Shown here one piece after another: positions 9,241 through 14,913 of a stretch of DNA of 14,913 nt; the stretch's first letter is position 1; each line of letters starts with the position of its first letter. Origin of the DNA: Cephalothrix simula (lineage: Eukaryota; Nemertea; Palaeonemertea; Archinemertea; Cephalotrichidae); the NCBI GenBank assembly GCA_035591015.1, contig JAXIUW010037786.1:1-14913 (forward strand), read 5' to 3'. Position numbers and translations under genes: made by a program. Under the pieces are notes generated by a model. That model was not told the origin of the DNA. It ran no database searches and was given only the letters and a program-made list of their open reading frames with translations.

Positions 9241-9458
9241 ATTGGCTGTCCAGAAGACCTTCTCTGATTTCTATTGGCTGCTTCTGAAGACCAATACTTT
9301 TCACATTTGTCTTTATCAGTGACATTGCCAATAAGTGACGGAAGAAATCTTTTTCTTATCTTGAAGAAAAAGCTATTTGTGAGTCTCAGTGTCCCCTTAA
9401 AACACTTTTTTCCGGCAAATCACTTCTAAGTCTGTCTATCAACGATTAGTGGCCCAAT
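9241..9458. promoter_or_regulatory. Cluster of five CCAAT boxes
   Basis: CCAAT words on either strand occur at 9241, 9273, 9291, 9328 and 9454. The first two lie in a short tandem duplication: ATTGGCTG followed by GAAGACC, repeated with a 32-33 base period (9241-9259 and 9273-9292). NF-Y binds such boxes, and clusters mark promoters and some enhancers. No transcription start or coding exon is visible next to it. Confidence 0.35.
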
Positions 9459-9685
9459 GATACACTGAAAAACCACTTTATTATCTGAAAACGTCTTTGT
9501 AATTACTTAACGATAAAAACGCAAGTTTGGTTGACAGATATAAACTTCTTTGCAATTTTTTCTGTTGTTAGTTTGATGGCTAGACTGGATCTTGGCCGTC
9601 ATGAAGTTCTGACAGAATAATTCTTAAGCATTAGTAGATATTTCTGACATACCATTATCCATAGACGACCAGTTACCCGTGGAAT
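9459..9685. other. Intergenic DNA leading to the CRE-YY1-ETS cluster
   Basis: No coding frame is supported. The minus-strand frame at 9599-9781 overlaps the motif cluster and has no recognisable features. Confidence 0.4.
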
Positions 9686-9691
9686 TAAAGG

Positions 9692-9747
9692 TGACGTCAG
9701 CATAACAATGAAAGTGCTAATCCAAGATGGCGGCATGGCACTTCCTG
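9692..9747 (+). promoter_or_regulatory. CRE-YY1-ETS promoter-like motif cluster
   Basis: Within 56 bases are a perfect CRE (TGACGTCA, 9692-9699), a full YY1 consensus AAGATGGCGGC (9724-9734) and an ETS core ACTTCCTG (9740-9747). These three motifs co-occur in many TATA-less animal promoters, YY1 sites often lying just downstream of the start site. The YY1 orientation would favour transcription to the right. No recognised exon follows immediately. Confidence 0.4.
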
Positions 9748-10026
9748 TTTTTTTTATATCTATGATTATGCATATCACCAAGATTTATAAAAATAGTCTA
9801 ATTGGCATCAGAAGATTTGAAATCACTAAAATCACTAGAATCTATAGGAATTAGCTAATTGGGTTGAAAACTCATCCGTACCTAAATCCTGGCGCAGTTC
9901 AAGCCTATGTATACCGTTAATGATTTCGTGGTCTTGAAAATTTTTTAAAAGTCCTAGTATTTAAATAATATGTGTTCTAGATGTTTAACTTATGTTTTAG
10001 AATGTTTGTTTTATGCTGTCACTTAC

Positions 10027-10139
10027 GTAAGCCACCCGTTGTCCAGTCTATGAAATCGGCACCGTGGCGTCTAGCTCCCATCTTTGATACCTTCATCCTG
10101 CCATCTCTATCACGAATGATAGATGACATGTCAGAATTT
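10027..10139 (-). other. Candidate minus-strand exon, unrecognised
   Basis: On the minus strand this GC-richer stretch ends at a perfect donor, TTAC|GTAAGT (plus 10021-10026). It is preceded by a pyrimidine-bearing region ending ...GTCGAG at 10140. The enclosed frame is open and has coding-like composition, including MSSIIRDRDGRMKVSKMG and RRHGADFIDWTTGG. The frame stays open back to about 10198, so the 3' splice site is uncertain. I recognise no family. The opposite strand is also open (9981-10193, ending ...AKKQSLIS), so the strand is not certain. It could also be a conserved non-coding element. Confidence 0.25.
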
Positions 10140-10185
10140 CTCGACAATATCATTTCAATAAAAATTGCAAAGAAACAATCTCTGA

Positions 10186-10374
10186 TTAGTTGATTAATTC
10201 AACGGAGTGTACCTCGATGTCAGTCAGGCCCCATCGAGGCTCCATATTAATATGAAATTCGTGATGATCTTCTCGGTGAAGTTGACAAATATGCAATCTG
10301 TTCGTTTCATTTATGGCAAAATTTTGTGACTTTGCCTTAACGGATGGCTTGAACGTGCCATGCAAGACAAACAA
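10186..10374 (-). other. Second weak minus-strand open frame, unrecognised
   Basis: This frame of 62 codons has mixed composition (near its end MEPRWGLTDIEVHSVELIN) and sits just upstream, on the minus strand, of the candidate exon at 10027-10139. A possible donor GAG|GTACAC lies near 10215, but the phase there does not fit the acceptor proposed at 10140, so the two cannot simply be joined. No domain is recognised. Confidence 0.12.
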
Positions 10375-10657
10375 TCTCTACCGTTGAGGCCTCTTGTCAC
10401 CATATTTCGATTTAAGTGAATTATGGCAATAGGTTTAACGATTCGGATTATGTACGCTTACCAAAGTGACAGTTTGCCAAAACATATACCTTTTAGTGTA
10501 TCCTAAAAAGGGTTCGAAGAACATTACCTAAAGGAAAGGTTGGATGAATTAAAATTAAATAGTGACAAAAGTTAGAAGATGATATCTTTATTTTAAAATC
10601 AGGAACAAAACCTACCAACCCATATAAGCAACATTAACCCACTTAATTCCATTGTTC

Positions 10658-10699
10658 CAAAATCAAATCATTCTAGAATCTAGATAAGATTTGATTTTG
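10658..10699. repeat. Perfect 12-base-stem hairpin
   Basis: CAAAATCAAATC (10658-10669) and its complement GATTTGATTTTG (10688-10699) flank an 18-base spacer that itself contains the near-palindrome CTAGAATCTAG. It lies 60 bases before the 10759 element and may be a separate decayed foldback element. Confidence 0.6.
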
Positions 10700-10750
10700 A
10701 TTGTTTTGTTGAATGTTTTTATTTTTTGGTCAATAGAGTCCCGGAATAGA

Positions 10751-11047
10751 GTAAAGTAGGATCAACTGAAGTATCTGGTTAAATAGTTCTTACGCGTAAG
10801 CGTAAAGTTTTATAAAGTGAGTAAATCGGTTTTATGTTTAAATTTGTCACATACGCATCTGAAGTATCTAAAGGGTAGGGTCTGTTAGGGTTAAGGTCTC
10901 TGTTAGGGTTACGGTTATCTTTAGCGATATGACAATTTAATGATGTGGCGATGTGACTATACATTGTCTTCGAACTTCTTCCGCGTGTTAATATCAACTT
11001 TTGCGACCGGAATACTTAACCAGATACTTCAGTTGAGCCGTAAAGTA
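10751..11047. mobile_element. MITE with 8-base target duplication and telomere-like interior
   Basis: The element spans 10759-11039 (281 bases) and is flanked by identical 8-base repeats GTAAAGTA (10751-10758 and 11040-11047). Its ends are inverted repeats starting GG(A/C)TCAACTGAAGTATCTGG, about 27 bases with two mismatches. A third partial copy, CTGAAGTATCT, lies inside at 10859. The interior has TTAGGGTTA-type units (see 10870-10920). An 8-base duplication fits hAT-type (or Merlin/P-type) transposases, but GTAAAGTA does not match the usual hAT target consensus and the ends do not start CA, so the superfamily is open. There is no transposase ORF. Confidence 0.85.
10870..10920 (+). repeat. 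Degenerate TTAGGG-like repeats
   Basis: Units AAGGGTAGGGTC, TGTTAGGGTTAAGGTCTC and TGTTAGGGTTACGGTTATC contain telomere-type TTAGGG twice, plus variants, in an imperfect period of about 20. They sit inside the 10759-11039 element. This is an interstitial sequence, not a chromosome end. Confidence 0.7.
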
Positions 11048-11256
11048 CAGGTTTTAGGTTCCGAATACCCAAACAAGTTTTGTACGTAGATGTTTTGACG
11101 TTGCCGAAATTTTCTCTGTGCTTCCTTTTATTATAAAAATTTCAAACTATAAACTTTATAAAAACGACACTCTCTCTTCTTTGACTTTGGGTCTCTTTAA
11201 TGAGGCCATTCGTGAAAAATATAAATTTTGAAGAAATAGTTTTTTTTTGTGTGAAA
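11048..11256. other. Sequence upstream of the candidate MAE exon
   Basis: AT-rich DNA with TATA-like words (ATTATAAAAATTT near 11130, ATATAAATTTTG near 11218), the latter about 40 bases before the ATG at 11257. No CCAAT or CRE site is seen here. Confidence 0.25.
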
Positions 11257-11310
11257 ATGGCTGAAATGTCCAGTGATGATAACATTAATGATCATGATCC
11301 TCTTTTATTA
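11257..11310 (+). CDS. Candidate alternative first coding exon (MAE...), possibly basonuclin
   Basis: An ATG in excellent context (GAAAATGG) starts an 18-codon frame, MAEMSSDDNINDHDPLLL. It ends at a TTA|GTAATG donor in phase 0; unspliced, it would stop at 11341-11343. An acidic, serine/asparagine-rich start like this is common in nuclear proteins. The donor phase matches the phase-0 start of the conserved exon at 14053, so direct splicing would keep the frame. From memory, vertebrate BNC1 also begins MAE immediately before the Ala-Ile-x-Cys exon, which makes the arrangement attractive. It is still a short frame found by eye and could be chance. Confidence 0.25.
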
Positions 11311-12035
11311 GTAATGGCATTATTTCATTGTACATCACATTGATTTAGGTTAATATTCATATGATTAGAATTATTTATATATATGATTTACTCCAGGGAA
11401 TCTAGAATTATTTTGTGTCCCTACGACACGCGAAAAAATTGCTGTCAGGGAAAATGTCACGACTTAATGTACGGTTGTTTTCACAGACTAGGGTCAGCAT
11501 TTTGAATATTTAATGTAAACCGCCATTTTGGTTATCGATTAACGATTTAAAAGATTATTTTGATCTCTTGAGTATTTTCGTGTCGTGCAAAGTTCCCGAT
11601 GCGACACTCGATTTTTTATGTGAGGAATCGATCTTTCTAATTACTGGTTTTGATTGTGGGATGTAGATCAATTAAGGAGTGCTTTTGAAGTTAATTAAAG
11701 ATTATTGAATGTTAGGTATGACTGCCCTACAAATAACACTGCCAGAAACTGAACGCCCAGGAACACGAAATGGTGTCTCGTGCTCTAACTTCAATAATAT
11801 TTTATAAACAATAAATGAATTTAGCAAATTTTAGTCCCTATGCAGCTATGTAGGATCTGTCCCAGTTTAAACGGGAATGCCCGCAGCTAACATGGATTTC
11901 ATTCTCTATAGTTTTAAGCAGTATGATAATAAGCTCTAATTAGGCAGCTAAAGAAACGAATTCTGATGAGAGTTTTTTATTTTGAATGTCCTTTTCAAGA
12001 TTCTATAGGAATGTATGCATAACAGATAGCTTTTG
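11311..12035. other. AT-rich DNA, no gene seen
   Basis: This would be part of a first intron if the MAE exon is real. A CCGCCATTTTG YY1-type word (minus orientation) lies at 11519-11529. No paired repeats or open frames of note. Confidence 0.4.
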
Positions 12036-12506
12036 CAATACTGTACCAAATTACATCTCTTTGCGTCTGATTTTTTCTGAGTAGCAAGAATTAACTGCCA
12101 TTATCTTAAGTCCTTCCTAAGATGGCATTCAAGATAATTATAGATGGTGAAACTTTTCCCTACTTTCTTCTTTGACAATCACGTGACTTATTTGTCGTCC
12201 AACCGCAGTTGGCTTTACCTGTGACAATATTTTATCGTCCCCCTGCGAGAGTCAGCTTCATTACTTGGATTAGTAGTCGGGGATCAATGCTAGCGAAGAT
12301 CGTCAAGCAGATTTGAGTGCCGTGGAATGTTGGACGCTGCCTTGACAGGGTCTATCAGAACCCCACACGGCATTTCTCCAAAAGTGTGGCCCCCGAGCCC
12401 GGATCTTTTGCGCTCGCCTGATAGGCCGCCTCGTTATGGACTCTTTTTGGATTTCAAACTTCGTTTACAGGTTTGAATAAAAATTTTGAATTTTGAATAG
12501 CTTTTG
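12026..12506 (+). mobile_element. Retroposon-like insertion with TTTTGAA tail and 10-base direct repeats
   Basis: ATAGCTTTTG occurs at 12026-12035 and again at 12497-12506. Between them, the last 260 bases are much GC-richer than the surroundings and end in GTTTGAATAAAAATTTTGAA plus a second TTTTGAA, directly abutting the second direct repeat. This is the layout of a 5'-truncated non-LTR retrotransposon or SINE: body, short 3' repeat tail, target duplication. An AATAAA lies at 12476-12481. No reverse-transcriptase frame and no tRNA-type promoter boxes are visible. The GC-rich body (12150-12475) could alternatively be a conserved regulatory element that merely lies near repeats. Confidence 0.5.
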
Positions 12507-13090
12507 TTCACATCATAGCACGGACATAGCGCACAACGATTTTTATTTTTATGTTTTTTTTTGTTTCATGCTTATTTGATCTGTCAAATGTTCAAACATG
12601 TATGTACACTTTTGAAGAGTTTAATCAATGAAACTTTTTTGCGCTTTCGTTGACACTCTAATTGCGGAAGCTTTGACAAGAACCTTTTCAATCATTATAC
12701 GCAAAATCAATTTGGTACATCCGCATCAGGCACAACTTTTGAGAGGGATGTAAATAATTCTTTTTTGAATACATTGAAACAAAATCATTTAAAGATTTTT
12801 GAATTAGGTTATTGCCTATTTTATTATCACTTTTTCTCGAAATATGTAGCCATTTATGTTAAGAAAAATCCGAAATATTAGCTATAATGCTCTAGCAGGC
12901 CAGTATCAATCCGTTGCTATGCATCTTGGCCCGTTACCAAGTAAAAGCGGGTAAATTTTGAGTAAAAGTGTTATTGTTAAATTTCTTTATTTTGCTAAAA
13001 TAGCTTTTCAAACAAAATAAATTATTTAATTATCTTTGATCATATTTCATGGCGTAGACGGGATAAATAATTTGTAGAGGCTTTGGAATA
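12507..13090. other. AT-rich DNA, no gene seen
   Basis: Ordinary AT-rich sequence with no supported exon or repeat pair. The overlapping minus-strand frames at 13030-13241 are shadows of the poly-G region. Confidence 0.5.
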
Positions 13091-13095
13091 TCCCA

Positions 13096-13336
13096 GGGGG
13101 GGGGGGCGACAGAAAACAACAATGTATCGTTGTTACGGTTCGGGGGCAAAATTGACTGCAAACCATTGAAACGAATGCTTTTTGGATAATAGTTTTTAAA
13201 ATACAAAATGATTTGTGACAAAAATAAAATATTTGAAACATTTTGCTGATTTAAAAATTTCCTCGGGGGGGAGGGATTGATTGGATTTTCAATTTTAGGG
13301 CGTGAAGCGTCGCCAGCCAGCCTCCACCCCCCCCCC
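13096..13336. repeat. Three G/C homopolymer tracts
   Basis: Eleven Gs at 13096-13106, seven Gs at 13265-13271 followed by AGGG, and ten Cs at 13327-13336 lie within 241 bases of otherwise AT-rich DNA. They could form G-quadruplex or triplex structures, and their lengths are the least reliable bases in the window. The open frame at 13302-13553 starts in this region and shows no domain. Confidence 0.8.
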
Positions 13337-13778
13337 GTATCATCGTAATCTGGAAAATTTGCAAAGCAAAGATCAAGTTACTTTAATTACTACCAAAATG
13401 TTGTCGTTTAAAAATTTTATATCAATAATGACCAAAATGAAAAGCCGTCGATGGGTGTTTTGCAAACTGTTATTTTTGCAGGACAAAAATCGAAACATGT
13501 CGCCGTATTTTCATTGGTTAAAATTTAACATACCTAGATTGCTCGAAAATTAGTCCTATTATCTCTTATGATATGTTGAAAGTGACCCTCCCTGCGCATC
13601 AACATACATTAAGCCACTCCAAAGTGACTATTATCTGTTCAAGTGATGTAACTACTTTATTGACGACTGGGCGGGTTTATTGATGTCAATTTGTGCACTT
13701 ATTCCCAATTGACGTTCAGGTACCGTCGGGTATAGTTATGGATTAGCGTGGATTAACATCATCTTAATTATCAATTAT
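13337..13778. other. Upstream flank of the proline-rich basonuclin exon
   Basis: The frame of the 13815 exon stays open upstream to a stop at 13710-13712, so an earlier exon boundary is possible. Candidate acceptors in this flank (AG at 13718-13719, 13786-13787 and 13799-13800) all have weak pyrimidine tracts. No CCAAT or TATA element is clear. A GGGCGGG GC-box-like word lies at about 13669. Confidence 0.3.
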
Positions 13779-13814
13779 GTGGATGAGTTTTCGAATTTAG
13801 ATTTTGTATTCAAA

Positions 13815-13967
13815 ATGGTTACAAATATGCCACCTGGGCAAATGCTACCAGCTTTGTGCCGATTTCCAATGCCTGTTCCAAATAATTGGCCTCAATTGCC
13901 AATGCCTAGTCACTTATTGAATCACATTCCTCCTCCTAGGGACTTACCCGCACTACTTTTTTTCCAG
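13815..13967 (+). CDS. Pro/Met-rich N-terminal exon of the basonuclin gene
   Basis: From ATG 13815 (context CAAAATGG, strong) the frame encodes 51 residues rich in proline, methionine and leucine, with the repeated theme PMPVPNNWPQLPMPSH, ending LPALLFFQ. It ends at CAG|GTACCT in phase 0, and the next exon (14053) starts in phase 0, so they join cleanly. GTG 13779 is in frame but is not a usual animal start. If an upstream exon joins, residues such as NLDFVFKM would be included, loosely like the segment before the conserved exon in vertebrate BNC2 as I recall it. No domain is recognised in this exon. It would be an N-terminal extension not obviously shared with vertebrate basonuclins. Confidence 0.55.
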
Positions 13968-14052
13968 GTACCTTGAACAATTTTGAAACTTTTCTTTGAT
14001 TTGATTTTATAATATTGTATTGTTCTAACAATATTTTTTCTTTTTGTTATAG
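13968..14052 (+). other. 85-base intron
   Basis: It has a GTACCT donor, a TTCTAAC branch-point consensus at 14023-14029, a T-rich tract, and TTATAG as the acceptor. The branch adenine lies about 24 bases from the acceptor. All elements are in place and both flanking exons are in phase 0. Confidence 0.8.
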
Positions 14053-14155
14053 GCGATAAGATGCACCCTCCCTAGCTGCACGTGTGATTGCTACGCCCCT
14101 GGAAAGGCACATCTTAGAACATGCGATGGCTGTAAACATGGCTGGGTCGTCCATG
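14053..14155 (+). CDS. Basonuclin-family conserved N-terminal Cys-rich exon
   Basis: The exon encodes [18 protein letters not shown] followed by a segment ending [14 protein letters not shown]. This matches the signature at the N-terminus of vertebrate BNC1/BNC2 (Ala-Ile-x-Cys-Thr-Leu ... Pro-Gly-Lys ... Cys-Asp-x-Cys-Lys-His-Gly-Trp-Val-x-His). The six cysteines at residues 4, 9, 11, 13, 24 and 27 of the exon, with His29 and His34, are all present. Basonuclins are nuclear zinc-finger transcription factors, related to Drosophila disco; the C2H2 finger pairs are encoded further downstream, outside this window. The exon ends in phase 1 at CATG|GTGAGT, a perfect donor. Whether it is nearer BNC1 or BNC2 cannot be decided; many invertebrates have a single basonuclin gene. 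Confidence 0.93.
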
Positions 14156-14587
14156 GTGAGTTTCTTTTTCTTTTCTCTAAACATTCAATTTTATCCTGCA
14201 TTAATCCTGAGAACATGAAAGTAAAAAAAAAAATGAAATAAGAGTCAAATAAGGAAAATGTTGAAATTTTTTTATTATAAATGTCATAAACCGGGGTCAT
14301 AAATAGCTTTACTTATTCGTTTACAAAACTTCAAAATCAAATTAAGGGCATTTTTCAAAATTGATTTACGCGCCAAATAAAAGCGTTTTTTCATGGGATC
14401 GTCAATAAGGCGTATTTTCGTCTAAAGACGGTGAGACTGGATCGAATTTACTTGTAGAGGATTATTTAAAATACTTTGATGTTTTTGTTCCTTGCAAACG
14501 CCTTTGGTAATTACCCAATTTTTAAAATGTGCATGGTTTCGGTATACCGATAGATTAAGTAATCACCGTTCTTCTTATTGCATGCAG
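14156..14587 (+). other. Intron after the conserved exon
   Basis: It runs from GTGAGT to GCATGCAG, 432 bases, if the micro-exon at 14588 is used. It is AT-rich with no paired repeats seen. The minus-strand frame at 14091-14300 is the reverse of the exon plus intron and is not a gene. Confidence 0.5.
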
Positions 14588-14602
14588 CTGTCCAAGTGCC
14601 CG
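14588..14602 (+). CDS. Candidate 15-base basonuclin micro-exon
   Basis: CTGTCCAAGTGCCCG is bounded by TTCTTCTTATTGCATGCAG upstream and GTATGT downstream, both strong splice signals. The preceding exon ends with one base of a codon; adding CT gives Ala, then Val-Gln-Val-Pro, leaving one base. The micro-exon therefore preserves phase 1 and could be included or skipped without changing the frame. It would insert five residues right after the HGWVVH motif, where vertebrate basonuclins read HGWVAHAL. If the donor is ignored, the frame stays open to a TAA at 14676. Confidence 0.4.
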
Positions 14603-14647
14603 GTATGTTACATTTTCCTTGTCTTAATGTTGTTCCCCGTGTTGTAT

Positions 14648-14866
14648 TTAGGGTGCTTTTAAATCTCCCTTTTTAACGGAAATACTAGTTAAAATCTATT
14701 GTGTTAGTTCCGCATCACTGCACTCAACCAATCAGACTCTTCAATGGAGCATCCTGATTGGCTTAGAATGTGTGAAATACCAGATTTAGGAATTTAAACT
14801 CATTTAAAATAATTCATTCATTCATTCATACCATGTACCAGATTTAGGAATTTAAAAGCACCCTTA
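14648..14866. mobile_element. Harbinger-like MITE with TTA target duplication
   Basis: The element spans 14651-14863 (213 bases) between TTA at 14648-14650 and TTA at 14864-14866. Its ends are the perfect 14-base inverted repeat GGGTGCTTTTAAAT. A TTA target and GG-starting ends fit PIF/Harbinger (Tourist-type) MITEs. Inside are a 20-base direct repeat starting ACCAGATTTAGG (14779-14798 and 14837-14856), an (ATTC)n microsatellite, and a CCAATCAG-CTGATTGG inverted pair (14728-14761). It sits in an intron of the basonuclin gene, 48 bases after the micro-exon candidate. Confidence 0.8.
14812..14829 (+). repeat. (ATTC)n microsatellite
   Basis: Four complete ATTC units plus AT lie inside the Harbinger-like element, between the two copies of its internal 20-base direct repeat. 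Slippage here could have produced or maintained that duplication. Confidence 0.85.
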
Positions 14867-14913
14867 ATGTTGTCTCCTTTCTCTTAATAATTTTTAAACG
14901 AAACTAAGAAGAT

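Noticed and set aside
10870-10920. Chromosome end (telomere)
   Set aside because: Only a few degenerate TTAGGG units, enclosed within a transposon with target duplications and followed by 4 kb of genic sequence.
10779-10997. Minus-strand ORF with NPNRDLNPNRP repeats
   Set aside because: It is the reverse translation of the TTAGGG-like core of the 10759-11039 MITE.
12240-12420. 45-codon minus-strand open frame in the GC-rich body of the retroposon-like insertion
   Set aside because: Too short for its GC content, bounded by stops without splice sites, and no recognised domain.
13030-13241. Two overlapping minus-strand ORFs over the poly-G tract
   Set aside because: Open only because the G/C homopolymer has no stops. 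Both frames are equally open.
13779-13814. GTG at 13779 as the translation start of the leader exon
   Set aside because: Animals rarely start at GTG, and the ATG at 13815 has a strong Kozak context. The upstream codons count only if an earlier exon joins.
14091-14300. Minus-strand ORF opposite the basonuclin exon
   Set aside because: Shadow of the real plus-strand exon and its T-rich intron.

Overview
The window looks like AT-rich nuclear DNA from an animal, probably a marine invertebrate. The reasons are GT-AG splice sites, one exon that clearly belongs to a metazoan-specific gene family (basonuclin), several short non-autonomous transposons, and long stretches without open frames. There are no operons, Shine-Dalgarno sites, rRNA or tRNA genes, or long ORFs. 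I cannot name the species.

The only securely identified gene is at the right end. A plus-strand basonuclin-family (BNC1/BNC2-like) zinc-finger transcription factor starts here and runs off the window. Its conserved N-terminal Cys-rich exon is at 14053-14155. Upstream, across an 85-base intron with a textbook branch point, is a proline/methionine-rich exon (about 13815-13967) that probably holds one translation start. A 15-base, frame-preserving micro-exon candidate (14588-14602) lies in the following intron. A possible alternative first exon beginning MAE lies at 11257-11310 and has a compatible splice phase. Only the 14053-14155 exon is recognised by family similarity; the others rest on splice signals and frame.

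The remaining 13 kb or so is upstream or intergenic sequence. It holds at least five transposon-like insertions. These are a TTAA-flanked terminal-inverted-repeat element (4207-4460), a long foldback element 42 bases further on (4503-4785), an element with 8-base target duplications and a telomere-like interior (10759-11039), a retroposon-like insertion with a TTTTGAA-type tail between 10-base direct repeats (12036-12496), and a TTA-flanked Harbinger-like element inside the basonuclin gene (14651-14863). There is also a small GGGCCAATTG repeat array (6672-6763), a TG microsatellite and several hairpins.

Three places look like promoter or enhancer DNA from motif clustering alone: two CCAAT boxes plus CRE (7352-7390), a CCAAT cluster (9241-9458) and CRE-YY1-ETS (9692-9747). 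The CRE palindrome TGACGTCA occurs six times, far above chance; three of those copies are inside transposons. Three weak candidate exons of unrecognised genes are also noted (3928-4015 plus, 7594-7812 plus, 10027-10139 minus). I see no CRISPR array, viral gene or prokaryotic-type system.
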